NCBI GenBank assembly: GCA_016709305.1
Contig: JADJNA010000008.1
Span: 1-64,000, forward strand
DNA length: 64,000 nucleotides
Direction: 5' to 3'
Source: Candidatus Villigracilis saccharophilus
Lineage (GTDB): Bacteria > Chloroflexota > Anaerolineae > Anaerolineales > Villigracilaceae
Shown here one piece after another: positions 24,870 through 33,360 of the stretch. Position numbers and translations under genes: made by a program. The notes below the pieces were generated by a model. The model saw only the letters and a list, made by a program, of their open reading frames with translations. It had not been told where the DNA came from and did no database searches. Position 1 is the first letter of the stretch. Each line of letters begins with the position of its first letter.

Positions 24870-25788
24870 CCAGATCATTGACGAAGTGGAACGCGCCGTG
24901 GTCGGCAAACGCGACCTGCTCGAAGCGATCATGGCATCCATTCTGGCGGGCGGGCATGTCCTGCTGGAAGATTATCCCGGCCTCGGCAAGACCCTCATTG
25001 CACGCAGTTTTGCGTCCGCGCTTGGATTGGATTTCAAACGCATTCAGTTCACGCCCGACCTCTTGCCCGGAGATATTACAGGCGGATACATCTTCAATCG
25101 CAGCAAGAATCAATTTGAACTGCGGCAGGGACCCGTCTTTACCAATATCCTGCTTGCCGACGAGATTAACCGTGCATCACCCAAAACCCAATCCGCTTTG
25201 CTGGAAGCCATGCAGGAGGGACAGGTCACGATGGAAGGCGAGAGCCTGAAACTGCCCGACCCGTTCCTCGTGCTCGCCACGCAGAATCCAATTGAATATG
25301 AAGGCACCTTCCCTTTGCCCGAAGCTCAACTGGATCGGTTTATGGTCAAGCTCACGGTGGGCTATCCCAGCCTTGAAGAGGAAAAGGAAATCTTGAAGCG
25401 CCGCCGCGAACGCAGGCAGGATGAGCTTACGCTCAAACAGGTCACCAAACCGAAACAGTTGGTTGAAATGCGTGCCGCGCTGGAAACCGTGCATGTGGAT
25501 CCTGACCTTGAAGGCTATATCTCAGCTCTGGTACATGCCACTCGCACCGATCGCCGCGTGGCGGTGGGCGCCAGTCCGCGCGGATCGCTGGCATTCCTTA
25601 AGATGGCACGCGCCCGTGCGGTGCTGTCAGGCCGTGATTTCATTTTGCCCGATGACGTTAAACATTTTGCGGTGCCCGTTCTCAGCCACCGGCTATTACT
25701 GCAGCCTGAATATTGGATGTCAAAACAAATTAACGGCGATGTCATCCGCGATGTTTTGAGGTCAACCCCCGTGCCTGTCACGCGCTAA
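24835..25788 (+). CDS. MoxR family AAA+ ATPase
   Basis: 317-residue AAA+ ATPase of the MoxR group, chaperone-like proteins that mature metalloenzymes or surface complexes. Walker A reads GGHVLLEDYPGLGKT (about 34-48), Walker B LLADEINRASPK, sensor 1 VLATQNPIEYEG, and arginine-finger and sensor 2 regions follow (ASPRGSLAFLKMARA). ATG 24835 is chosen from GGAGACAAGTC upstream and from family alignment. The DUF58 gene starts one base after its stop, the usual MoxR partner arrangement. Confidence 0.92.
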   Translation: MIEIAKVSQLSNQIIDEVERAVVGKRDLLEAIMASILAGGHVLLEDYPGLGKTLIARSFASALGLDFKRIQFTPDLLPGDITGGYIFNRSKNQFELRQGPVFTNILLADEINRASPKTQSALLEAMQEGQVTMEGESLKLPDPFLVLATQNPIEYEGTFPLPEAQLDRFMVKLTVGYPSLEEEKEILKRRRERRQDELTLKQVTKPKQLVEMRAALETVHVDPDLEGYISALVHATRTDRRVAVGASPRGSLAFLKMARARAVLSGRDFILPDDVKHFAVPVLSHRLLLQPEYWMSKQINGDVIRDVLRSTPVPVTR

Positions 25789-25789
25789 C

Positions 25790-27055
25790 GTGTCCCGTTC
25801 CATTTTTCTTTCCGCGTTTATTTATGGCTTGCTGCTAGAAGGGATCGTCTCCCTGCGCGGTGAATTCATCGCGCTTGCGATCCCGTTTCTACTTTATCTT
25901 TTATACGGATTTTGGAGCGCGCCTGAATCGTTCAACCTTCATGTCGAACGCAGTCTGTCCAATGACCGCATCACGCCTGAGTCGGAATTGGTTGTGACCG
26001 TCACGATCACCAATCAAGGCGCGGATATCGAGGAACTTGCCCTGCAGGATGTGATCTCTCCCAATCTGACGATCCGTCTCGGTTCGACCCGTCACCTGCT
26101 TCGGCTTCCCAAAGGCAGTTCCCATACTTTCGCATACACTGTCACAGGCCCGCGCGGATCGTATGTGTTTGATTCCATCTACGCCAGAGCGACAGATACC
26201 TTTGGCTTGATCCGTCGCGAACAGACCCTGCGATCCGATGAGCGCCTGTTGATCTTTCCTGAATTCAGAAAACTAAAACATATATCCATTCGTCCGCGCA
26301 GGACACGCCTATACGCCGGCTCGATCCCCGCGCGTGTCAGCGGCGCGGGAATCGAATTCTTTGGTGTGCGTGAATATCAGTTCGGCGATTCACCGCGCAC
26401 GATCAACTGGCGGGTGAGTGCGCGCCATGATGAGAATTTATATTCAAATGAATACCAGCAGGAGCGTGTGGCGGATGTTGGTATTGTCCTGGATGCGCGC
26501 GCAAGCGTGAACATGTTCCATGCCGATCATTCCATTTTCGAACACAAGGTTTCCGCTGCAGCCGCGCTTTCAGATGCTTTCCTGTCACAGGGCAATCGCG
26601 TGGGACTGTTTGTGTACAGCGGCTTTTTGGGTTGGACTTTGCCCGGGTATGGAAAAATTCAACGCGAGCGCATCATGCAAACGTTGGCGCGCGCCCAGGT
26701 TGGGGTAAGTTCTGTGTTTGCTGGTTTGGAGCATTTATCTCCACGCATGTTCCCGCCTGAATCACAGATCGTTCTGGTAAGTTCATTGTTGAATGCTGAC
26801 TTGAATGTTTTGATCCAATTGCGTGGACGCGGTTATCAGGTCATGATCATCAGTCCTGACCCTGTGAAATTCGAGCTTGGTTTATTACCGCCCTCCAAAG
26901 AAGTGGAGATGGCGGCGCGTGTTGTCCGTGTGGAACGCGACCTGCTCATCCTGCGCCTTGAGCGGGCGGGCATCCATGTTATCGAGTGGAATGTTGATAT
27001 TCCGCTGGATCAGGCTGTCGGTCCGCTTTTGATGCGCCAGAAGAGGGTCTTATGA
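25790..27055 (+). CDS. DUF58 domain protein
   Basis: 421-residue protein with two N-terminal helices (about 3-40), a beta-rich region (45-140), and the DUF58 core, whose signature is GIEFFGVREYQFGDSPRTIN followed by WRVSARHDENLYSNEYQQER. A vWA-like domain follows (VGIVLDARASVNM). Start is a GTG one base after the moxR stop. The protein is thought to work with MoxR at the membrane. Its stop overlaps the next ATG. Length is normal for the long form. Confidence 0.87.
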   Translation: MSRSIFLSAFIYGLLLEGIVSLRGEFIALAIPFLLYLLYGFWSAPESFNLHVERSLSNDRITPESELVVTVTITNQGADIEELALQDVISPNLTIRLGSTRHLLRLPKGSSHTFAYTVTGPRGSYVFDSIYARATDTFGLIRREQTLRSDERLLIFPEFRKLKHISIRPRRTRLYAGSIPARVSGAGIEFFGVREYQFGDSPRTINWRVSARHDENLYSNEYQQERVADVGIVLDARASVNMFHADHSIFEHKVSAAAALSDAFLSQGNRVGLFVYSGFLGWTLPGYGKIQRERIMQTLARAQVGVSSVFAGLEHLSPRMFPPESQIVLVSSLLNADLNVLIQLRGRGYQVMIISPDPVKFELGLLPPSKEVEMAARVVRVERDLLILRLERAGIHVIEWNVDIPLDQAVGPLLMRQKRVL

Positions 27056-27540
27056 CCTTGTCCGCACTTTTAGTAAGCATCGTCTTTGCATCCGCATCGC
27101 TTGCGTGGGGGTATTTTCGGAGCGGATTTGGCCTATATGCAATTTGGATCTTGATCTTTGGCGCGGTTTGGTTGCTTGCCGTTTGGCGAAAATGGAATTG
27201 GTATTCATCGATTGCCTTGCTGATTTACATTGTTGTTGCGGCGCTTGGTTTATGGTTCGAGTTCAACTCAAGCTGGATGTTCGCTGGGGGAATGCTTGCC
27301 CTCTTCGCCTGGGATGTTTCAGATCTTCGACGGCGTTTATATTGGTCGGCGAAGGATGATGACACGCGCGGACTCGAACGCCATCATCTGATACGCATCA
27401 GCCTGCTTGTGCTGTTTGGTTTTTTGCTCGCATCCATCACACTGTCTTTGCGGGTGCAGTTTACTTTTGAATGGGTCGCGGTCTTTGTCATCTTTGCCCT
27501 GCTTGGTCTTGGGCAGTTGGTGCGCTGGCTGCGAAGATAG
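27052..27540 (+). CDS. Membrane protein, last gene of the MoxR operon
   Basis: 162-residue protein with about five hydrophobic helices (near 5-20, 24-44, 50-82, 112-130 and 136-155), in line with an integral membrane protein. No family was recognised. ATG 27052 overlaps the DUF58 stop as ATGA, so translation is coupled. It converges on the histidine kinase gene with no spacer (stop at 27540, kinase stop at 27542) and no separate terminator was seen. Confidence 0.65.
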   Translation: MTLSALLVSIVFASASLAWGYFRSGFGLYAIWILIFGAVWLLAVWRKWNWYSSIALLIYIVVAALGLWFEFNSSWMFAGGMLALFAWDVSDLRRRLYWSAKDDDTRGLERHHLIRISLLVLFGFLLASITLSLRVQFTFEWVAVFVIFALLGLGQLVRWLRR

Positions 27541-27541
27541 A

Positions 27542-28597
27542 TTACTCGGGCAATTCGATCATGAAGGTCGTTCCTTCACCTGGTTTGCTTTGCGCTTCAA
27601 TCGTCCCATGATGGGCATGGACAAGTTGTTTTGCAATGGCGAGTCCGAGTCCGCTGTTCGTTCGTTCAGTACGGGATTTATCGCCGCGCCAGAATCTGTC
27701 GAAGATAAAGGGCAGTTCTTCCGCGGGGATGCCTGAGCCTGTGTCCCTGACAACGATCCTGATGCCGCGCTGACTGCTGATGTCTGTTTCGATGGAAATT
27801 GTCCCGCCCTGAGGCGTGTGCCGCAGCGCGTTTGAAATTAAATTTGACAGTACCTGATTCAGTCTGTCATAGTCTGCGGTGAATTCTTTGGCTGGGTCGT
27901 GAACAATGGTTTGCAGGGAAATGCCGAGGGCTGCAGCCTGGGTGGAAAAACTTGTCGTGAGATCAGCTAACAGGTCAGCCAGCAGAAATCGGGTGGGGTG
28001 AAGCGGAAGTTGTCCCGCCTCCGCAAGCGAAAGTGTTTGCAGATCATTCACGAGCCGCGCAAGAAGTTTGGTTTCATCCAAAGTATTGTTGATGTGTTCG
28101 GGGGTTGGCTGATAAACGCCGTCAGTGATCCCTTCGAGATTGCCTTGAATAATATGCAGCGGCGTGCGCAGTTCGTGCGCGATATCGGTGGTCAGGTTAC
28201 GGCGCTGCTGGTCGGAACGCTCCAGTTCACTGACCATTTTATTGAAGCGTTTGATCAACTCTTGAAACTGTGGTGAGTTATCGTCCGGTACGCGCACGGA
28301 GAGGTCGCCTTCAGCCACAGAGTCAATGGCGCTGAATATCTGTCCCAACGGTCTGCCGAAGCGGGCGTACAAAGTAAAGGCCGTAATGATGGCAAGCAGA
28401 ACCACCGCAGAAGGCGCTCCACATACGAGGAGCCAGATATTCCTCACCCCAGAATATTCTGAAAAGATCAAATAAAGGATTGCCGCGGTGCCGCCGATAA
28501 AAAGCAAAATGAAACTGAAGAAGAAAATGGCGAACGGAAAAAAACGACGGCCGCCGCGCCATTTTCTGGGTGAGTGAAGGGTGGGGTTATGGGACAT
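27542..28597 (-). CDS. Two-component sensor histidine kinase (BaeS-like)
   Basis: 351-residue membrane kinase. Two helices (about 20-45 and 52-78) flank a very short external loop, so it likely senses within the membrane. HAMP (about 79-130), HisKA with phospho-acceptor H141 (DIAHELRTPLHIIQG), then the ATPase domain with N box NLISNALRHTPQ, G1 VRDTGSGIP, F box FDRFWRGD and G2 SGLGLAIAKQL. It lies ten bases after the response regulator gene and is its evident partner. Stimulus unknown; the nearby His-rich membrane protein hints at metal or envelope stress. Confidence 0.9.
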   Translation of the reverse strand: MSHNPTLHSPRKWRGGRRFFPFAIFFFSFILLFIGGTAAILYLIFSEYSGVRNIWLLVCGAPSAVVLLAIITAFTLYARFGRPLGQIFSAIDSVAEGDLSVRVPDDNSPQFQELIKRFNKMVSELERSDQQRRNLTTDIAHELRTPLHIIQGNLEGITDGVYQPTPEHINNTLDETKLLARLVNDLQTLSLAEAGQLPLHPTRFLLADLLADLTTSFSTQAAALGISLQTIVHDPAKEFTADYDRLNQVLSNLISNALRHTPQGGTISIETDISSQRGIRIVVRDTGSGIPAEELPFIFDRFWRGDKSRTERTNSGLGLAIAKQLVHAHHGTIEAQSKPGEGTTFMIELPE

Positions 28598-28607
28598 GAG
28601 GGTGGAA

Positions 28608-29285
28608 TTATTTCTCTATGAAGCGATATCCAATTCCGTACACGGTTTCGATCATGGACTCGCCCGATGCGGTTTCAAGTTTCTTGCGCAAATTCTTGAT
28701 ATGTGAGTCCACGCTGCGGTCTATGCCGGATGCGGCTCCATGCAGGTCTTCAAGTAATTGTTCGCGTGTAAGGGTCTGGCCCGGGCGGCCGGCGAGAATG
28801 AAAAGCAGTTTGAATTCGTTTGGCGTGAGTTTGACGGGATTGCCGTTGAACGTGACGGTGTATTTTTCCGAGTCGATTTCAAGCGCGCCGATGCGAATGA
28901 TAGTGGGCGCTTTGATCTCCCCACGTGATCTACGGAGCAAGGCGCGTACACGGGCCACCAGCGCGCGCGGAGAGAACGGTTTGGTGATGTAATCGTCCGC
29001 GCCGATCTCGAGACCGGTGATCTGATCCACTTCTTCCGCCAACGCGGTCAGCATGATGATGGGAACATCACTGTCCCGCCGCAGGATCTTGCAGACTTCA
29101 CGCCCGTCAATGTTGGGAAGCATGAGGTCGAGCACGATCAGGTCTGGTTTTTCGCGGCGGGCAGTTGTCAGCGCAGATTGACCGTCGCCTGCGGTCAGGA
29201 CGCGGTAGCCGTTCTTCTCCAGATAATCCCGCGCGAGGCGGGCGATCTTGGGTTCGTCATCTACAACGAGAATGAGTTCGGACAT
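28608..29285 (-). CDS. OmpR/PhoB family response regulator
   Basis: 225-residue regulator: receiver domain (1-118) with D9, D10 and phospho-acceptor D53 (LIVLDLMLPN), Lys in YITKPFSPRAL; winged-helix DNA-binding domain (about 128-223) with LTPNEFKLLFILAGRPGQTL and the recognition helix region VDSHIKNLRKKLE. It is cotranscribed with the kinase. The minus-strand TATACT ends six bases before its ATG, with no ribosome site, so the message is probably leaderless. Confidence 0.93.
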   Translation of the reverse strand: MSELILVVDDEPKIARLARDYLEKNGYRVLTAGDGQSALTTARREKPDLIVLDLMLPNIDGREVCKILRRDSDVPIIMLTALAEEVDQITGLEIGADDYITKPFSPRALVARVRALLRRSRGEIKAPTIIRIGALEIDSEKYTVTFNGNPVKLTPNEFKLLFILAGRPGQTLTREQLLEDLHGAASGIDRSVDSHIKNLRKKLETASGESMIETVYGIGYRFIEK

Positions 29286-29291
29286 GGGGAA

Positions 29292-29297
29292 AGTATA
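29292..29297 (-). promoter_or_regulatory. -10 box placed for leaderless transcription of the two-component operon
   Basis: Minus-strand TATACT (29297-29292) is followed by TTCCCC and then the ATG at 29285. This spacing puts the transcription start at the ATG. No clear -35 was found. Confidence 0.5.
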
Positions 29298-29346
29298 AAG
29301 TATGAGGGATGAAGGAGGAAGGAGGAAAAGTGATGAGTGATGGGTT

Positions 29347-29411
29347 ACGAGTAATGAGTAGTGAGCGATAAATTAACTTCTACAACTTATTTCTCGATTC
29401 TCATTACTCGT
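29347..29411. repeat. Inverted repeat between two genes
   Basis: ACGAGTAATGAG (29347-29358) and CTCATTACTCGT (29400-29411) are perfect reverse complements 41 bases apart. The second arm covers the restored stop of the quinone oxidoreductase. It may be a terminator or a remnant palindromic repeat; no T-run follows. Confidence 0.5.
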
Positions 29412-30381
29412 TTCTTAATCCCCTGATCACCTCAATGACAACCTTGCCCTTCGTATGTCCATTCTCAACATGGCGGTGTGCCGCTGGAATTTGACTCAGG
29501 GGATAGGTTTTTTTCGATCACGGGTTTTAGTTTACCTTCCTCGGCAAGCTGACGGAACAAGTTCATATCCTTGTCGTTGGGATTTGCCAGATGCATTTTG
29601 ATGCGTTTATCGCCGGTCACCATGCTGATCAGCATTTGCGTCAATAGGAATCTTTTTTTCAGCGGGTTCTCGGTAATGAAGATGCCAGTGCTATTTAGCG
29701 AAGGCTTGCTCTTGAAATAGGTCAAATATCCGACGGCATCTAGGATCAAGTCATATTTTTCGCCATTCCCGGTAAAGTCCTCTTTGGTGTAATCGATTAC
29801 GCGATCTGCGCCTAATTTTTTCACCCAGCTGAGATTGGATGTGCTGCATACCGCGGTGACATCCGTTTTAAAGTATCTGGCGAATTGAACCGCGAAATGA
29901 CCGATTCCGCCGGATGCGCCATGGATCAGGACCTTTTGCCCTTTCTTGATGTGCGCCACGTCTCTTAATGCCTGTAATGCTGTTAAGCTGCGCATGGGAT
30001 TGCTGATGCTTCATTGAATGTCAGGTTCTTCGGCATCAGGCTGATCCTGTTTTCACGGACGAGTACATATTCGGCATGTGACCCTAGACAACTTCCGAAA
30101 ACACGGTCGCCGGCTTTGAAGTTTTTTACATTTTTTCCAACGGCTTCCACGACTCCGGCAACATCAATGCCCAGGATTTGTTGTTTGGGTTTGAGAACCC
30201 CGTTATCCGGCCGGGTGGGCAGAAATCCTTTTCGAAACAGATAATCGTATGGGTTGACCGATGCGCTGTGCACTTTTATCAACACTCGGTCATCATGTTC
30301 CGCTTGAATGGACGGCTTTTCAACTTCTTCTACCTTTAGGACTTCAGGCGGACCATAGGATCTGTATACTGCGGCTTTCAT
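29404..30381 (-). pseudogene. NAD(P)-dependent zinc-type/quinone oxidoreductase, two frameshifts
   Basis: MDR-superfamily reductase in pieces. 30381-29983 encodes the GroES-like domain (MKAAVYRSYGPPEVLKVEEV, GIDVAGVVEAVGKNVKNFK, GDRVFG). 29995-29465 encodes the Rossmann part (VLIHGASGGIGHFAVQFAR). A restored tail ends at TAA 29404. Lesions: one T missing on the coding strand near 29984 (GCAGCTTAACA) and one A too many in the 7-base run at 29508-29514. Correcting both gives 325 residues, the family length, ending with the usual HVENGHTKGKVVIEV. Both faults are in homopolymers, so the genome may hold an intact gene. GGAG precedes the start. Confidence 0.75.
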
Positions 30382-30461
30382 AAAAATATTCTCCTGATAA
30401 GTTTATTGTATGACAATCTATCCAACCCGGTTTTCAGGGTTGGATAGATTGTTGGAACTGT

Positions 30462-30926
30462 CTATTCTTTTTTATTGCCTTCTCCAGCGGGTGTTTCACC
30501 GTGCGCATGCTTGTGCCATTCATTGAACATGGGCGGGATACCGTCCTTCCAATCCTTTCCCCAGGGACCGTGATGTCCATGATGACCCCAGCCGTGGTGC
30601 ATTCTGCGGAAGAAGATCATTTTCATGAAGCCGAAGAAGAAGAACAGGAAGATGAGAGAGCCGCAGATCGCGCCGAACGGATTGAAGTGATGGCGATAAT
30701 CGAAGCCATATCCATACCCGTAGGGCTGACCGTAGCCGTACATCATCGGTGGGACGGGAGCGGCTTGTCCGCTTTCAGCGGCTTTTGAGATCGCTGTGGC
30801 AACCGCGGGTGCCTGTGTGATTCCACGGGCTTCTCCAGCTTTGAAAGCCATTGCGCCTCCGCCAGCGATGAGACCGAGCAGCAGTACAACTCCGATCAGC
30901 CGAAATACGAAACCATTACGAAACAT
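30462..30926 (-). CDS. His/Gly/Tyr-rich membrane protein
   Basis: 154-residue protein. An N-terminal hydrophobic segment (about 8-28) may be an anchor or signal, then a Gly-Tyr stretch (MMYGYGQPYGYGYGFDY), a second helix with five consecutive Phe (about 88-102), and a His-rich tail (MHHGWGHHGHHGPWG). The tail could bind Ni, Cu or Zn. No characterised family was recognised. It lies near a BaeSR-like two-component system on the same strand and may be a target. Function is inference only. Confidence 0.65.
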   Translation of the reverse strand: MFRNGFVFRLIGVVLLLGLIAGGGAMAFKAGEARGITQAPAVATAISKAAESGQAAPVPPMMYGYGQPYGYGYGFDYRHHFNPFGAICGSLIFLFFFFGFMKMIFFRRMHHGWGHHGHHGPWGKDWKDGIPPMFNEWHKHAHGETPAGEGNKKE

Positions 30927-31180
30927 TTTTACCTCCAGTAGGTTGTTGATTGATTTGGTTTGTTCTTACGCCCCAAATGTATCAATCCATTGTGGAGGAA
31001 TTGTGGAAGAGCGCGGGAGAGTGTGTGGAGGTCGTGTAAGAGAAATGTCAGAGATCAACATGTAACTTTTCGCCTCTGACGGCATCTGATACAATGCGAA
31101 GTGGTAATAACAAGACTGACAGAATCGTCTTGATAATATTCTAAAATAAGATCCAGGCGGAAATGCCTAAGGAAAAAAAT

Positions 31181-32143
31181 ATGTCCAACGATAATGAAAA
31201 ACATGTAAAAGTATTGGTGCTTGGGGCGGGACCTGCGGGGTTGGCGGCGGCATTATACGCAGCGCGCGCGGAACTGAACCCCGTTGTGTTGACCGGCATG
31301 CAGTTGGGCGGTCAGGCCGCATTGACGCATACCATTGAGAATTACCCGGGCTTTCCTGAAGGGGTCGGCGGGGCGCAGTTGGGTGAGTTGTTCCAGAAGC
31401 AGGCGGAGAACTTTGGCGCAAAGGTCGAGTTTGACATGGCGCATGAGGTGGATCTGTCACAGCGTCCATACAAGGTGACAACAGACAGCGGCGAATACAA
31501 AGCCGATACCTTGATCCTGACAACAGGCGCGAACCCGACACATTTGAACGTGCCCGGCGAAGTTGAATTAACTGGCCGCGGAGTGTCTTACTGCGCCACC
31601 TGCGACGGTTGGTTCTTCAAGGATAAGAAAGTGGTGATCGTCGGCGGGGGAGATTCCGCGCTTGAAGAGGCTCTCTTTATCACCCGCTACGCATCATCTG
31701 TGACCGTCATTCACCGCCGCGACGAATTCCGCGCCAGTCCTGTATTGCAGAAACGCGCCAGGGAACACCCAAAGATGAACTTCATCCTGGATACAGTTGT
31801 GACCGAGGTGGTTGGCACGGATAAGATCGATACCTTGAAATTGAAGAATGTGAAGACCGGCGCTGAGTCCACTTTTGACACGGATGGCTTGTTCATCTTT
31901 ATTGGTCATGTTCCGAACACGCAGATGTTCAAGGGACAATTGGATATGAGCGACCTGGGATACGTCATTGTCAATGACAAGATGGAAACCAGTGTTGAAG
32001 GTGTGTACGCAGCTGGCGAGATCGCCGACCCGCATTTCCGCCAGGTGATCACGTCAGCGGGGATGGGCGCGGCGGCAGCCATTCAGGCGACCCGCTTCCT
32101 CGAGGCTAGTACTGCCGAATTGGAAGAAGCAGCCAAAAGTTAA
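31181..32143 (+). CDS. trxB: Thioredoxin-disulfide reductase
   Basis: 320-residue FAD/NADPH enzyme that reduces thioredoxin. FAD site VLVLGAGPAGLAAALYAARA (11-30), redox pair CATC (C138, C141) and NADPH site VVIVGGGDSALEEALF are present; the C-terminal FAD motif is VYAAGEIADPHFRQV. Residue R in the NADPH loop (HRRDEFRAS) supports NADPH use. ATG 31181 follows AAGGA by seven bases; an ATG six codons earlier has a less suitable spacing. A terminator follows. A partner in the window could be the thioredoxin-like selenoprotein at 49020. Confidence 0.9.
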   Translation: MSNDNEKHVKVLVLGAGPAGLAAALYAARAELNPVVLTGMQLGGQAALTHTIENYPGFPEGVGGAQLGELFQKQAENFGAKVEFDMAHEVDLSQRPYKVTTDSGEYKADTLILTTGANPTHLNVPGEVELTGRGVSYCATCDGWFFKDKKVVIVGGGDSALEEALFITRYASSVTVIHRRDEFRASPVLQKRAREHPKMNFILDTVVTEVVGTDKIDTLKLKNVKTGAESTFDTDGLFIFIGHVPNTQMFKGQLDMSDLGYVIVNDKMETSVEGVYAAGEIADPHFRQVITSAGMGAAAAIQATRFLEASTAELEEAAKS

Positions 32144-32177
32144 GGAAGAAGCGGTTTCTGCCCGATTTTCTCCTCTA

Positions 32178-32218
32178 AAAAAAAGCCTCCCGCCGAATCG
32201 GCAAATGGAGGCTTTTTT
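32178..32218 (+). terminator. Rho-independent terminator after trxB
   Basis: AAAAAAGCCTCC and GGAGGCTTTTTT form a 12-base stem (with flanking A/T pairs) around a 16-base loop, followed by a six-T run. It acts on either strand by sequence but sits after trxB. Confidence 0.85.
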
Positions 32219-32341
32219 CATGCCATTTTTGTCATTTTGTGTGTCAAAACATGTGACATTTTGTACTTTTTGTCTGTGAGGCTTTCGGATAGAATTAGTG
32301 AAAATTTTGCATTTTTGCAAATATAAAAAATTGGAGGCACA

Positions 32342-33277
32342 ATGAAGAAAGTTTCTATTATTGGCGCAGGCAACACGGGAGCAACTGCCGCCCATTGGCT
32401 CGCCGAACGCGAACTCGCGGACGTCGTTTTGGTGGATGTCGTTGAAGGTATGCCGCAAGGCAAGAGCCTGGATATGACCCAGGCAATGCCCATCATTGGC
32501 AAAGATGTCAAGATCACCGGTACCAATAATTATGCCGATACCCAGGATTCTGACATCATTATTATCACGGCCGGTGTTGCCCGCAAGCCCGGTATGAGTC
32601 GTGATGACCTGCTCAAGATCAATGCGGACATTGTCGGTACCGCTGCGACAGAGACTCTGAAATATTCCCCCAATGCTTTTTATATCGTATTGACCAATCC
32701 GCTCGACACAATGGCATACCTGACCTTGAAGAAGACCGGGTTGCCCCGTGAGCGCGTCATCGGCCAGGCTGGCATTTTGGACTCAGCCCGCATGCGTGCC
32801 TTTGTTGCGATGGAGACCGGTGTGAGTGTTGAGAACATTCAATGCTACGTGCTTGGCGGACATGGCGATGAAATGGTTCCGTTGACCCGCCACTCCAATA
32901 TCGCCGGCATTCCTTTGAATGAGTATATTGCCGCGGATAAGCTCGAAGCGATCGTAAACCGCACACGCAAGGGCGGCGGTGAGATCGTCAATCTTTTGAA
33001 GACCGGTTCCGCTTTTTATGCTCCTTCCATGGCCTGCATACAAATGGCCGAAGCGATCCTCAAGGATAAGAAGTTGATCGTTCCGTGCGCTGCTTACATG
33101 GACGGTGAGTACGGCTTGAGTGATATGTTCTTTGGTGTGCCTGTTATGTTGGGTGCCAAGGGCATTGAGCGCATTTTTGAATATAAGTTCAATGATGCCG
33201 AAAAGGCCATGTTCGAGAAATCCGCCGCGTCGGTCAAAGAGACGCACGAGGCGTTGAAGAGTTTGGTAAGTTTGTAA
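32342..33277 (+). CDS. mdh: Malate dehydrogenase
   Basis: 311-residue NAD-dependent enzyme of the LDH-like malate dehydrogenase group, interconverting malate and oxaloacetate. NAD site IIGAGNTGATAAHWL (6-20) with Asp36 region VLVDVVEGMPQGK; substrate Arg loop ARKPGMSRDDLL; LTNPLDTMAYL; catalytic His in VLGGHGDEMVPLTR near 178. GGAGGCACA precedes ATG. Followed by a perfect hairpin and citrate synthase, so two successive TCA-cycle steps sit together. Confidence 0.93.
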   Translation: MKKVSIIGAGNTGATAAHWLAERELADVVLVDVVEGMPQGKSLDMTQAMPIIGKDVKITGTNNYADTQDSDIIIITAGVARKPGMSRDDLLKINADIVGTAATETLKYSPNAFYIVLTNPLDTMAYLTLKKTGLPRERVIGQAGILDSARMRAFVAMETGVSVENIQCYVLGGHGDEMVPLTRHSNIAGIPLNEYIAADKLEAIVNRTRKGGGEIVNLLKTGSAFYAPSMACIQMAEAILKDKKLIVPCAAYMDGEYGLSDMFFGVPVMLGAKGIERIFEYKFNDAEKAMFEKSAASVKETHEALKSLVSL

Positions 33278-33289
33278 ATGAACACAGAT

Positions 33290-33330
33290 AAACACGTACA
33301 CAGATAACCATGTGTACGTGTTTACTTTTT
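33290..33330 (+). terminator. Hairpin terminator between mdh and gltA
   Basis: AAACACGTACAC (33290-33301) and GTGTACGTGTTT (33312-33323) pair perfectly over 12 bases, followed by ACTTTTTCT. It may reduce but not stop readthrough into gltA; a TATACT lies at about 33337, upstream of the AAAGGAG site. Confidence 0.75.
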
Positions 33331-33360
33331 CTACTTGTATACTCATAAAAGGAGTTCATA

